This document shows positions 47,492 through 59,424 of a stretch of 64,000 nucleotides of DNA, one piece after another (position 1 is the stretch's first letter; each line of letters begins with the position of its first letter). Below the pieces are notes generated by a model. The model was not told the origin of the DNA. It saw only the letters and a program-made list of their open reading frames with translations, and ran no database searches. A program made the translations under genes and the position numbers. This stretch comes from Adineta ricciae (taxonomy: Eukaryota > Rotifera > Eurotatoria > Adinetida > Adinetidae), in contig CAJNOJ010000004.1 of the NCBI GenBank assembly GCA_905250025.1, forward strand, positions 1,116,001-1,180,000, written 5' to 3'.

Positions 47492-47844
47492 ATATGGTCA
47501 TCAAAAAGAAGAGTCGTATGTCGTTTGTCAACTTGGCAGTCGAATGAGTAAATAAATCTATATATATGAAATGTTCATCCAAATAAGAGAGGAGAAGTTT
47601 TATCTTTGCGCTCATGTTCAAAAATCGCAATAAAGATTTGTCAGTTGAGAAAATGAATCGTAGGTAAGAAACAAGAAAAAAAAACTCACCACATGTATCT
47701 AGCGTATTTACATAAAGATTTGCTGTTAAACTCGAACACCTGAGCCTGAGCTTACAAATAATGATGGAAATAAGAAAACTCGAAAGAAATATCACACATC
47801 ACCGGTTATAGGTCAAAAGTAGACAAAGCCAAGAAGAAGAGGCA

Positions 47845-50800
47845 TTACACATAGTTTTCACGACCTGTCGATAATTTATGTTGATTTGAATGTTCGAAAT
47901 ATTTGGTTCTATCGCGTACTGGAAACGAGTGATCTGAAGAAAATGATGTATCAGTAGTGCAATCAAACGAAAAGGATTTCATCGGTTGAGCTGACGGTGT
48001 GACACGTCGTTCGATTGATTGATATCGCGAAATACTCGTTGGATTGTGATTGATTATGACTGGTTCAGATACACGTGATTGTCGTTCTTGTTCAGTCATT
48101 TTGTATCGCAGAGCGTTTTGTCGATGACATGAACGGCGTCTATCATTCGATAAAATGGATTCATCAATTGGCTTCATTTGAATTGCTTCGCCAAGTGTGA
48201 ATAGTCGTGAACTGGAATGATGAACGAATGTTCGTCCACCACGATCTGTCCGAGATTTTTGTGCGAGGTTATGAGAGAGATTTAATTGTTCAGCATAGGT
48301 ATTCATTTGAGATATGAGATGAATCTTGTTCGTTGTTAACGTTAGTGGACTGTTGTATCGTGATCGACTGTCACCTATAATCGGCTGTTGATGATTGAGA
48401 ATCGGTGGAGATGTTTGATTTAAAGTTATATCCGGCTTCTTCACGACTGGTATCGATGTGAATGATGTCGAACGAGATGTGAGTGACATTGACGAATTTG
48501 ATAAACGTTGATTCATTATACTTAATGTTTCTGTAGTTAAATCTAGGTCCTGCTGCTCAGGTGTTGATCTGCTAGAAAGAAAAAAAAAAGAAATATGAAA
48601 CCATGCAATTCAGTCTACGGTTATTAAAAGCGACGAGTTATAGAATTTATTTCGAGCGACCATTCCTTACATACCGATAGTGCACTTAAAATATTTACAG
48701 TCTGGAAAATAAAAGTCTAGATAAATCTTTCATTCTGTGTCACGAGATTCTACAAAACATTCTTTGTTGTTGAACATGAATTATTAACTGAATATCTATC
48801 GAGAAGAAACGCAGAAGGACTAACCTTGTTGATATATATTCATTTCCGACAGTAGTTTTAGATGTCGTTGTTGTAGCATGTCGGTCATTGATAGTTACTG
48901 GTTTGTTACTATTTTGTTCAGTATCATCATCTGTATCGGTATCGGATAAGCGATGAAATTGTTTCAATGACGATGTTCGTTTGACATCTGCTGTGGTTAA
49001 GCGTCGAGATTCTTTTGTTAATTGTTTTGGTTGTTGTCGATGTTCAGCACTACCTAAGGAAGAATGACGAGATAACGATTTAGACCGTTTGACTTTGCCG
49101 ATGGTTATATTATGAATGGTTGTTGCCGACGAACGCATACTTGAATTATTGTCCGAATCATCTGTGGTATTGCTTGTTAGTTTCTCCCTTTCTAAAAATC
49201 GCTTCGATGGTTTATAGGTATTCTTCGAGCTACGACGACGCGCAACAGCGAATGTAGTTAAAGTCGAATTCGAATTTGGAATGACGATACTAGTTAAAAC
49301 AATGCCTCGTCCACAAGCGATAGATGTTGTCCAGTCAGGTGTGGGAATAGGCAATGGAGCTTTAGTACGACGAAAATGTTCACTTATTTCGGAACTATCG
49401 TCATTAAACGGTGGATCAGATGCAGCTAAACCAGAATCATGAGAACGACTAACAAGTGGTAGATGTGGAGATGATTCGACTTCATCGAGACTTTCCATTG
49501 ACGATGCATTTGGATGAGCTAAACATGGGATACACTACTGAAAAAGTCTCATTCGTTTGTCTGTTCTTACTTCGATTTTGAATTTCATGAATAACAATGC
49601 GTTTATCTGGAATGCAGGTGAGAATATCTGAACCGAATAATGTTGAACAATTTTGAATTAAAAACTCGACCACAGATGACATAACATCTGCTTCTTGTTT
49701 TCCCGATCGAATCGTTGTTGTTTCCGTTTTAAATAAACTATTCGATACGCACAAACCCAAATTAAATGGATTCATACCATTCGTATGAGCATGTTCAGCA
49801 ATTTGATGAAGTGTACAAATGAAACCTTTCAATAATAAATGATTGGCTTCGGGTAGAGTCGAAATGATGCTTAAAAACCGATATGAAAACGTGAATGACA
49901 ATGGTGGGATCGATTTACCTTTTTCTCGCAAAGGAGATCTTCTCGGGTAATGTAGAAAGTCGAAGACATTTTTTAAAATTGTCGTATTGAATCGAAGTAA
50001 ACAATGGTTCAGGTAACAAACGCAGAAAGTGCTGAAAGAAATCGATATCAACGATATTGTTGACAGCTATACTCGAATAACGTACTTTAAAAACACCAGC
50101 AGCTAAGATTGGATGTAACTCATCGTCATGTATCGAGACATTTCGTTCAATTTTATCGATACATTCTTTAACCGATCGCGTATTCGCTACTTTACGAAAT
50201 ATTCCTATAGTATCAGGTCCTTTGGAAAACAAAATTCCAAATAATTGCTAGAATATAATCATCGATTAAAAAACGAACGAATAAAAACGTGTTTTCGTAC
50301 CATGATAATAGGCGGTAATTGATGATCGTATCTTGATATGAGTTCATCGAGTGGTCGACCGAAAAAGAAGTATCTAGTGTTTGCTTGATTGGGTGAACTG
50401 AGATACGGAGTTGAAGAGGAGTGGTATCCATCAGTCAACGTTTGTTGGGTTTTGGCTTTTCTCTTGTGGAAAAAACGATATTTTCTCGAAGGATTATCTA
50501 CAGAACTGGTTTATGTACGAAGTTTTTTGCAAAGGCTTATCTACCTGTCAGCATGTCGCGTTTACGCAATTCAAAATCATGATAATTCGTTGTCGAAACA
50601 TTGTTTAAGCTCGATGTTGAACTGTGTTGATTCGTCGGATGTGTTAAAAATTCTTCACCCTCAAACGATCGTTGATTGGGCAATCCATGATTCGTTGTTT
50701 TGATATGTTTCATTTTAATTGCGTACGGATGTTCATGGCCTACGAAAAGACACAGATTTCTCAGAAACATCCTGCGCTTGTCTCTTCGAGTGTGATTGAA

Positions 50801-52399
50801 AAGTTACAAAACTAAACTATGCTCTCTTTTATCTAATGAGGAGATTAAACTTCCAATGACATTGATTCGTCTTTCAAAATGATTAACATAGTCGTGTGAC
50901 AATGATTGATACATACTCTTTCTCACTAAATCTCTGAGAAATGTCAAATGTAGGTGTTCTCCTTGCCCTCTAATATCGACTGAAGGGCAGATTTTCATCT
51001 GACTCATGTCTAAGAATGCTTTCATATCTGTACCTGCCGCTTGATTTTGATCATATAAATAATCAAGACTTTTCGAACGTATGATAACATTACGGAAGAA
51101 AGCGAAAAATGTGGGATGGTATCGGTCAGTCTTCCGTGGATGTTCGTTGGCCATGGCCGTGCTCGATATTTTCTTTCTTTTTTTTTGCTGTTAAGAAAGA
51201 AAAATACAAGTTGTACTACTTGTGTTGCTCTGTGCACAAATGAATGGCAGACTCCTAGTTACGCTATGAGAACTTAAGTAGTCTTGTGAGTCGACAAGAA
51301 AGAGAAAAAGAGAAACGAAAATGTGACAAACAAGAGTTTGCATACAAATACATTCATCAGATGAGGTTTCTCTTTTCACTCTCGTTTTCGTTTTTCTTTT
51401 CTTTCATGTAAATGTCTCAACTAACCAATTAATGGGATATTTGTTATTTGAGAAGATGAATAGACATTCAGATTTGTTGTTGGAAGTGTTCCATTAGATT
51501 GATCGTGGGTGACAAATAAGACATAATTGTCGACCAGTGGATCCTTTGTGCAAAGAAAAACATGCAATTTATATTCATATATCTGCATAAACATACTCGA
51601 AGATGAAATGCATCGATACATTTTCTAATCAAATCATGAACTGTTTCTTCAGCTCGAATGCCGATTACTTTACGCTAGAAGAGAAAAAACAAAACTATTA
51701 CTTGTTTTCATTTCTACTCGTTTTCTTTTTGCATTACAATTAAGAATGACGGCGTGGTGTTATTTTGATCTAATTCTGAATTTCGATCGATGACAATGCG
51801 AACATGTTCGATATTGGAATTGTTCAATTGCCACCACGAACGAAGTGTACTAGAAGCAGAAAACTGCTCGTTGAAGCGAAAGTTTTCTCGAGAAACAATT
51901 TTTACGATTCAATGTGTTCCTTCCAAATATCTCGGATAGGTTTCGTTTCGAATTCAATAATAAAATTCTCCGCTATTGGCCAGCCGATAATCAACGATCG
52001 AGTAGAATCATAATAACTTAATGAGGTGATTTCCGAAGCAGTCGAATCGTTTAAATGTGTGTATAACCAAACACGATTTAAGTCAACACGTTGTTTGATC
52101 TTATATAAAACATGTCGATGATTATATTTACCAATAATCAATTCGTTTTTAGTTGTTAATATCATTAAACGTCGACATGTGGTATAATCACGAAAGAGAG
52201 TTACATGTGCCCATAGATCGTACGAATCGAATATTCCAACTGATATTAAACAGCGATAGATATCATTTGTGCTTTGCGTTGGATTATCGACACTGGCACG
52301 TTTATTACCAAGAAAATATCGACTGATTGAACGAGATTTTCGAGTTGGCGGTTGTGAGACGACAACCTTCTTGGAAAGTTCATCACTTGGATGGTTCAT
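47845..52399 (-). CDS. ARHGAP20: Rho GTPase-activating protein, ARHGAP20-like (PH-RA-RhoGAP)
   Basis: This is a cytosolic regulator that inactivates Rho-type GTPases. The start is at 52399 (MNHPSDELSKKVV). A PH domain covers residues about 60-170 (LMILTTKNELIIGKY, VWLYTHLNDS, SLIIGWPIAENFIIEF, DIWKEHIEST). A Ras-association domain follows (VRIVIDRNSE, EETVHDLIRKCIDAFHL, DPLVDNYVLFVTH, and after the largest intron GHEHPYAIKM). The RhoGAP domain begins FGRPLDELISRY, has the catalytic arginine finger in GIFRKVAN, then FLRLLPEPLF, LCVSNSLF and FLIQNCSTLFG. The C-terminus, encoded from 49500 to 47845, is long, disordered and Ser/Arg-rich. Domain order PH-RA-GAP is specific to the ARHGAP20 group. 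Most introns are 45-65 nt; the one at 50740-51425 is 686 nt and contains a separate ORF. Confidence 0.84.
50032..50085 (-). other. 54-nt intron, multiple of three and stop-free, within the RhoGAP domain
   Basis: The minus strand has GTACGT at one end and TTTCAG at the other with no stop in frame. Removal joins ILAAGVFK to HFLRLLPEP, matching the RhoGAP fold. Retention would insert 18 residues next to a conserved helix. Confidence 0.75.
50804..51154 (-). CDS. Unassigned 116-codon ORF inside the largest ARHGAP20-like intron
   Basis: This ATG-started frame lies entirely in the 686-nt intron 50740-51425, on the same strand as its host. It does not join in frame to the flanking exons, since the RA domain is already complete without it. 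It reads MANEHPRKTDRYHPTFFAFF, later MSQMKICPSVDIRGQGEHL and SLSHDYVNHFERRIN. The composition looks protein-like and is not low complexity, and it has a balanced helical pattern after residue 70. I recognise no domain. It could be a nested gene, an alternative exon that truncates the protein within the RA domain, or a remnant of another gene. Chance occurrence is not excluded. Confidence 0.4.
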   Translation of the reverse strand: MANEHPRKTDRYHPTFFAFFRNVIIRSKSLDYLYDQNQAAGTDMKAFLDMSQMKICPSVDIRGQGEHLHLTFLRDLVRKSMYQSLSHDYVNHFERRINVIGSLISSLDKREHSLVL

Positions 52400-53978
52400 G
52401 ACGATCCGATTGAAAATGAAAACATCTAGAAAGACAAACTTTCCCTGAATGGATTAATTAAAGTTAAATTTATTCTTCTTCTTCTTCACTGTGACCATTG
52501 TCTCACGCTCTGAACCAACCATTAAAGATATCACTATAGGGGTCTCACTTTTACCTTTCCTTCTCATTAGAAAAACATGAACTCGCCGACGACAATGAGC
52601 GTGATAGATGTCGATTCTTCTCTCAAACTATTCATTAATGTAATTACTCGTATCTCGTATAACTACGAGCTATTTATACGTTCACAGCTGAAGTGTATAA
52701 TTTCTTTGAATCGCGTTGTTGTAAAATAACCTACTGGAAAAGAATCGATCATAATAGTACTTGAAAATTATATATATTACAAACGCTTATTGTAACTTGT
52801 TTAGACAGTCTGAATGAAGAAATCACCGGAATAAGTAGCTTAGACATATTGAATACTCAAGGATGTGGAAATAAGCAGTACGAATGAAAATATAAAACAT
52901 GTTCTTCGTTGTTGAAACTGTCTATCACAACTGACGAAAGATGAAATCGAAAATAAATCTTTGTCTGATTGTCAAATAGAACAGAAAGTTACCTTATATT
53001 TTGCGAACTGAAGGACATTTTTCAAGGTTCCAATTGACAAAAATGATCATGCAAGACAAATCGTTTATGTAATTACCTTCATAACGATCATATCTATTGT
53101 TTCTTTCTCGAAAGAAGGCACAATTCTATAATGTGATTTCATGCGAAAGCAAGTCTTCTGTACAGTGACAACGATCAGATCCGCGAAGAAGGACAAATAG
53201 ATTTATTCGTCTTAGAGTGCGATAAACTTATTTGAACAAAGAAGAAAAAGAAAAAGAAAATGTGAAACGAAAGTCATTGTCAATTATGTCAACATATATT
53301 TTTAAATAAAAGAAGAAGAAAAAGAGAGATGGCAGAGTGCGACTCTTTGTTCTGATCAATGAATAAAAAATCGATCGATCATCCGATGTGTGTGCATATA
53401 CGTATGAAACAACCTGAGGCAATCTTTGAAGTTCTCTCATTATTTTTTCTTCTTCTCGCGCTCACTTTTCTATGTCATCAGGCGATGAGCAAAACTGATT
53501 CGTGACAATTAAAATCACATGTTTGTATCTATCAAATCGTTCGATGAGAATATACAATTAAACAAACGATACGATCGAACAATCGTTTATTGAGTGACTT
53601 TGGAAAGATTTCGCTCATATTTGCTGAGCGTAATTTGAGTGTACATTAAATAGATGTGAAAATTCTCATCAATTATAAAATTCATAAACAAATTCGATAT
53701 CACTTGAATGAATAAGACGAACTATGAACCGAACAGACAAGGCCGCGCGATTCGATGGAGCAACATTCTGCATCAGAAGCAGTGTCTTATTCGAGTTGCA
53801 TCTTTTTATTAATTTCCTTTCTAGTTGTTTGGCTTTGCGTTCTTTTCTTTGTTCTGAATAGAAATCAAATAATACAATTTGTACACAACAGGAAAAAGAA
53901 AGGAAAAGTAAGAAGGTGAAAAACATTGAAGTATTGTCAATTGTTAAAGATTGTGTGAGTTTTTTTTTCTGGCCGTTT
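52400..53978. other. 1.58 kb gene-free interval between ARHGAP20-like and SENP genes
   Basis: This interval lies upstream of the ARHGAP20-like gene and downstream of the SENP gene. It contains a TTC-triplet run near 52471-52485 (the complement of GAA repeats) and AG-rich tracts near 53238-53325. Frames at 53228-53440 and 53669-53986 (minus) are short and lack recognisable motifs. Confidence 0.45.
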
Positions 53979-55733
53979 TTAAACAATAAGTTCTTTCGTG
54001 TAGATTTCGAAGATCATTTGCAAACGAAATTGTGGCATTTGGGCTTGAGTAAAATCTAATGGCCATTCTCTGGCGAGATATTTTCCGAACTGACAAGCGA
54101 ACACACCACAGTCGCTACCGTTTGCTTGTTCAGGTATCATATTCATTGGTTGAACACGCCAACCGTCAGGCATAGGACTAATTTGTCGTTTTGTTGCGTA
54201 CATATGTTCAACAAAGGCATAAACACGACCGAGACACATGTCATCTGTTCCACCTAATGAATCATAATATCCAATACAACGAGAACGAAAATCGATTGTC
54301 TGAAAAAAGAGGAAAGAACAAATGAGGATTGCTTTGCTTGTTTTGTCAATGGAAAGTTTTCACTCACAGTTAACGTCCAATGGTTTCCTTGATGAATAGG
54401 GATAAGAATGAGATCATAATCAAAGAGAGTGATATTTCCTCGTCGCATCCATCGATCCCAACTTGTATGTGTTGGGCCATCTTTCGATAGTTTCGAGTAG
54501 AAAAATGTGCTGAATGCATATACACGTAAATTGCCTTGTGTACCACTTTCACGGGCGACTAGTGCCAAATAAAAGTTCACAACCTATTTTGAGAAACATT
54601 GGATTTACATTTATAGAGACACAAACGAAGACTACGCGTACTTCATCGTTGAGCCAAGTAAGACCACGAAGTGTACGAATGTCTTTACGAGTTATAGGCT
54701 GATCACCAATCGTTCCGAAAAGCTCATTTTCGTCACCACTTAAGATAGATTGAACAAGATGAAGTTGATCATCAGCCAAAGCTACAACGGACGTCAATAA
54801 AAATATTTGAAGTGAACGAAAATTTACTATATGTTCGACGCGTACGCCAAGCTGATTTGGTCGAAGCGGTTGCAGGAACTGTTGACGACGAAGTTATTTG
54901 GAGAGATGACAAACGGGATGTAATAGTCTTTGAGAAGAAAGACAGTTATATGTTAAAATATAGAACTAGTTTAGACTTACTTCAGGTGTTGTGGACGAGG
55001 ATGGAATAGGTCGTCTACGTTGAACGTCAAGATAGGAGAAGTATTGAGTAAAGAATGGAAAACATACTTTTTAAGTAGTGCACTGCGTACGGATGGGAAA
55101 TGTTGAAGAAGATCATCAAGTCTATTCATAAAACAGGCAGAGGGTAAAAGGAACAGAAGTCTAGAAATGACAACATACGTCTGGAATTTGATTGGTTTGG
55201 CTTTGAGATATCCAACAATGGATACTACGATAGATAAATTTAGTTCGACTGGGATTTCCAGTAGTGAGAACGGTCCAAGCCTACCTTCAGATCCATCATC
55301 ATTGCCACTTTCATTCGGACTGTAACTGTTATTTTGATTCATTAGACTATTCACCGGCTTACTAAATCATAAGAAGGGGAAGGAGATTGATAACGGCTTC
55401 CTATTCGATAGAATGTCTTACGTTGATACTCTTTCTAATATTTGATTCACCGCTAGAATGTAAAATGTAAATAACAGATACTCGTCAAAGATGCGTTTCA
55501 TACTATCAAATCGTTTCTGTTGTTTTTCCGTTATTTGCTCTTGTAATGATGAGGGTCGATATGGTCGATTGATCTACTCAACAAATGGCAAATAATAAAC
55601 TCTCCACGATCAGATATGTCGTTGCTTATCAATTTACTTTATGTTGAGATATTGATTTACTCGTCATAGTGTTCGATGTATCACGTACTTGTGGATGTGT
55701 CGTTGTTCGTCGACGAGCTGCTCTATGTTTCAT
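53979..55733 (-). CDS. Sentrin/SUMO-specific protease (Ulp1/C48 family)
   Basis: This cysteine protease matures SUMO and removes it from nuclear proteins. The N-terminal exons are disordered and basic (MKHRAARRRTTTHPQVRDTS from 55733), then PIKFQTLDDLLQHFPSVRSA, a Ser/Thr-rich linker, and DQLHLVQSILSGDENELFG. The catalytic domain starts ITRKDIRTLRGLTWLNDEV. The active-site His lies in QGNHWTLT, the Asp in GYYDSLGG, the oxyanion Gln in EQANGSDCG and the nucleophile Cys in the same DCGVF motif; the triad is intact. The product ends TKELIV at 53979. Several introns of 50-60 nt join in frame. The domain is closest to SENP1/2-type proteases; the exact paralogue is not decided. A 5' UTR exon upstream is possible because an acceptor precedes the ATG. 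Confidence 0.86.
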
Positions 55734-55883
55734 ATCTACAAATCAACGGGAAAGGAAAATCATGACTTTTTTTATGTAAAAAATAACATAGTAAAATCAT
55801 TCGTTTTCCTTCTTTCATCATGAAGTTGGAAATATTTCACTGCATAGCACAACAAGGAACAAACACCTGAGAAACGAAACAGA

Positions 55884-57285
55884 TTATCGTCGTTTGCGTC
55901 CAAGATCTTGAGTAGTTTCATCAAATTTTGGATCGGCAACATTGATCATTAAAGCTTGAGCATCAAGAAATGCACGATTCGTGCTTTGTGAAAGCTAAAA
56001 ATAATCAAATTAGAATTGAAATCACTAGTTTACCTATCAAACATACCGTTTTAGCAATATTTTGTGCTGCACGAATCTTTCGTAGTTTTAAATAACCAGG
56101 ATTTTTACTAATTGCATTGCCAATCTGATAAGGAGAAGAAAATGTTCGATGTATATCATGTATTACGTAAGAAGAATACTTACAAGTTTAGCTGACTCGG
56201 CATCACCTTCCGCAAGAACAATTTTTTGTTGACGTTCTTGTTTTGCTTGTTCGACTGTGAATACTGCTCGTTGTGCCTCTTGTTGAGCGACTTGTTTCGC
56301 TTCAACTGCCGCTGAATATTGTGAGCCGAAGCTCAATTCAGTAATCGAGACATCATCGAGTAAAATATCGAAGTCTTTCGCACGCTCAATAAGATCTATT
56401 CGAATCAAATTCGATACTTGTTGTCGTTGAGTGATCAGTTGTGATGCATTAAATTTAGCTACAACACTTTTCAAGACTTCATTACAAATTGACGGCAAGA
56501 CTCGTTCATCCCAATCAACACCTAATGATTGATATAGTTTTGGCAGTCTCGTTTGATCAGGTCGAGCTAGAACCCGAAGTGCTGAAAGAAACATTCGTAA
56601 ACAGTCATATGAAATTCTTTGGAAGAGAAAATCAACGAACCGATAGTGACCATTTGTAAGTCTAAATTAAAGAAAAGTTTGCAGTGAGAAATTCAGCAAT
56701 GAAAAGTAGAAACCTTTGCTGCCCGTTGGCGATTTGATAATACTTGGTCGGGCACGAATATCGTAGAGAATTGGATATTGAAACCATGGGATTCTATAGG
56801 AAAAAAAAGAGAACAATCATTCTCGAATACACTGACTTCGTATTCAGAGTCTATGTAAAAAGCGTGAATAAATTTTTGACAAAATCAAGAAGTATATAAC
56901 TGTTTTCATAACCTTCACGTTTTTCTTCTCTCTGCTCTAATTGACAATTTTTGTTTACGGTTTGTCTCGCTAATGAAAGTATCAGTCATATCTTGATCAT
57001 TTCGCTTACCTGAAATGTAATCCTTCTGAATAGATTGTATTTTGATCGATACCACCAATACGATTAAAAATAATCGCACGATGACCGCCTTCAACTAGAC
57101 GAGCAAACGCAAAGACTTTTATGGAATACATTCATCGTCTCATTCGAGCAATTACCAGTAAACATCGATCGATAGATCCCATATGCAACTGCTGATGCAC
57201 CGACGAGGACCTTCACACCTAAACCTAAGCCTTTCGGTGTGCCTTGAGATAATCGACTCGCAAAACTATTTAATTTTTCTGCCAT
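55884..57285 (-). CDS. PHB2: Prohibitin-2
   Basis: This mitochondrial inner-membrane scaffold protein forms ring complexes with PHB1 and also acts as a mitophagy receptor. It starts at 57285 ([19 protein letters not shown]). The N-terminal membrane anchor reads [19 protein letters not shown]. The SPFH/PHB domain follows: [33 protein letters not shown], then [20 protein letters not shown] and [20 protein letters not shown]. The coiled coil contains [20 protein letters not shown]. The C-terminus ends [10 protein letters not shown] at 55884. There are about seven exons. Length (about 300 residues) and all regions match animal PHB2. TEDC1 ends 90 nt upstream of the ATG. Confidence 0.95.
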
Positions 57286-57375
57286 CTTTTTTTTTTCTTT
57301 CAATCTAAAATCAAATACATTCTCACATTAGGAACTAAACATGACATTTATCTATGTACAATTCTGTTTTCTTTA

Positions 57376-59026
57376 TCAGACAATCATAACATTTTGAAAT
57401 TTATGAGAAAGTTTATCAAGTATTGTACGTTGTTTGTCGATCTGTTGATCGATATTTGTTTGTAAAGTATTCAGACACGTCGTTTCACGATCGAAATCGA
57501 TTGGTTTTATGAAGCGATTTACATCTTGAGAATCGGCTTTGTTCGTATAGACTAGGCGATGTGGTTGATGAAGAAAAAATGTTTGAGATGATAGTGTCGA
57601 CGATTTTGGAAGTATCGACGGATTACTTGCAAGCAATTGATTGAACAGTGAAGAAACCTGAGTATCAATGGAATTCAAAATCGATGAAACATCCTGTGTA
57701 ATCGACGCGTGATCGTTCTACGTAAGAGAAAAGTAATGATTGACAAATGCTTGACACATATTAGATGATTTACATTTGATAAGCATAGTTGCTGAAGCCG
57801 GACGAGAGCGCTGTCGAGTGTGTCGATAGCTGCATTAAACTTCTGTCGTTCTGCTTCTAAACGTTGACAATCAACTTGTCGTAGGGGCTCATATTTGTCT
57901 TCATTTTCATCTTGATTATCGTCACTCTCGTCTTCCACGACCGATGGTTGGTCAAGTACACTTTCCTAAAGCATACGCGCATGAACTTGTAGATCTTCAT
58001 TAGTGTTTTACCATCCATTTCCAAAAGACATTTTCATGTTCGTTCCAAAAGAGAAAGTAGTTCAACTTTTGGTGCTCGTTTTCCAGTTCGATCATGTACT
58101 AAACAAGAACCGATACGAATAGAATTTCGATTCGGCTAACTTACATGAGACAACAAATGAGGATGTTGACAAAGATGTGCTTCGAGCGAAGACATGTTGT
58201 GGCATTGATGAATCTAATGAAAATCTTATTGATAATTTCAATGTTATAAACGAAACGCTATTTACCTGATGCTGCAAGGTTGTATTTTCAATCACCAATC
58301 CGTGCAGTCGTCGCAAACCAAAACGCAATTTCGAATTTAAATGCATGGCTTGTTTTACTTGATCAATAAGACCTTTCTTTTCAAACGAATTGTTCACTCG
58401 TTCGCTGCCATTATCCGTCTACGAACACAAAACCGATATACTAGCACAAAAAAATCGCTAAAAACGCGTTTACCGGATGAAGAGAACTGGTATCATCATA
58501 ATCCAAGATCGAATCATTGTTTAAACATGATTCCATACATGTTTCAATCAATTTCACATGATAGATCAGCCAACCAAGACAAATGAGTAATTGTCGACTG
58601 CCCTTTTGCATCGTACTATCAAGCGAGAGGAAATGTTCGTAAGTATAACCACGTGTGAATAAATCATTTTTCATTAGAAAGACTAATTCATCTAAACACA
58701 AATGTGAATTCAGTTGAAACGATTGCACAAGTGAAATGTACCTTTTTGTGTTTGATTAAATTTATCAATACTGTGTTGCTGATTCGCTTTGGTCGGATCG
58801 AAATGCAAGATTTCAAATATCAGACGCCATATTGGAATAGTCTAAATAACATTCAATACTGTTTGAAGAGAGTGACGCGTGAATTGGAAATTCTTACAGC
58901 TTCGTTACGATTAAACTTGGCCAAGCGAAAGATTTCAGGTGTGATTGGTGTAAATCCATAGAAAGATAAAATTTTACAAAAACATTCAATAATCGGACGG
59001 ATTTGTTGTGGAGGATTGGATGTCAT
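57376..59026 (-). CDS. TEDC1: Tubulin epsilon and delta complex protein 1
   Basis: This centriolar protein works with delta- and epsilon-tubulin and TEDC2 to stabilise centriole triplet microtubules. The start is at 59026 (MTSNPPQQIRPIIECFCKI). The family motif is TPEIFRLAKFNRNEA, continuing after an intron as TIPIWRLIFEILHFDP. The next exons read LFTRGYTYEHFL, DSTMQKGSRQLLICLGWLI, then KLRFGLRRLHGLV, NVFWKWMESVLDQP and the acidic EDESDDNQDENEDKYEPL. The C-terminus is a predicted coiled coil ending FQNVMIV at 57376. There are at least six short introns. Similarity to TEDC1 (C14orf80) is from recognised motifs; the family evolves quickly, so confidence is moderate. Confidence 0.74.
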
Positions 59027-59424
59027 TCTAGAGTAAGATGTACATAATTAGTTTTCAGGCGAACATAATCAAAAATAAAAGAAACAGAAAGAGACAAGAC
59101 GATCTTTCAAAAATGTTTGTCGTTTATTAATATATTAATATATGTGTATATTTTGGTAGGTAAAGAGGACGAATAAGAAGAGCAGAAAAGGAAGAGAAAA
59201 AAAGAATAGAATTTGTGTTTTCGTGCTTTTCTGTACATATATATCTCGTTCTATTATTCACGTAGAAAGAAGAGAAGAAATGAAGAAAAAAATAAACAAA
59301 CATGGAATAATTCATCCGCCTACCTAATCTAGGTAGTATAGAAAAGAGAAAATTGAAATATACAGCGAAAGGGAAATGTTGTTTTGGATTCATTGATTGA
59401 GTTCAAAGAAGTGTGTTCTTTTTC
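59027..59424. other. Gene-free interval, PHF10 3' UTR and TEDC1 promoter
   Basis: AT-rich sequence with a TATTAATATATTAATATATG-like stretch near 59126-59145 and A-rich tracts. No exon is supported. Confidence 0.4.

Noticed and set aside
51583..51596. An apparent 14-nt intron (GTATGT...GCAG) in the RA domain of the ARHGAP20-like gene
   Set aside because: Using a later acceptor (after GCACAAAG) gives an ordinary 53-nt intron at 51544-51596 and joins AFHLR to DPLVDNYVLFVTH in frame, which fits the RA domain better.
54812..55009. Plus-strand frame antisense to SENP exons
   Set aside because: It is a shadow of the minus-strand SENP linker exons, which splice in frame and carry the recognisable protein.
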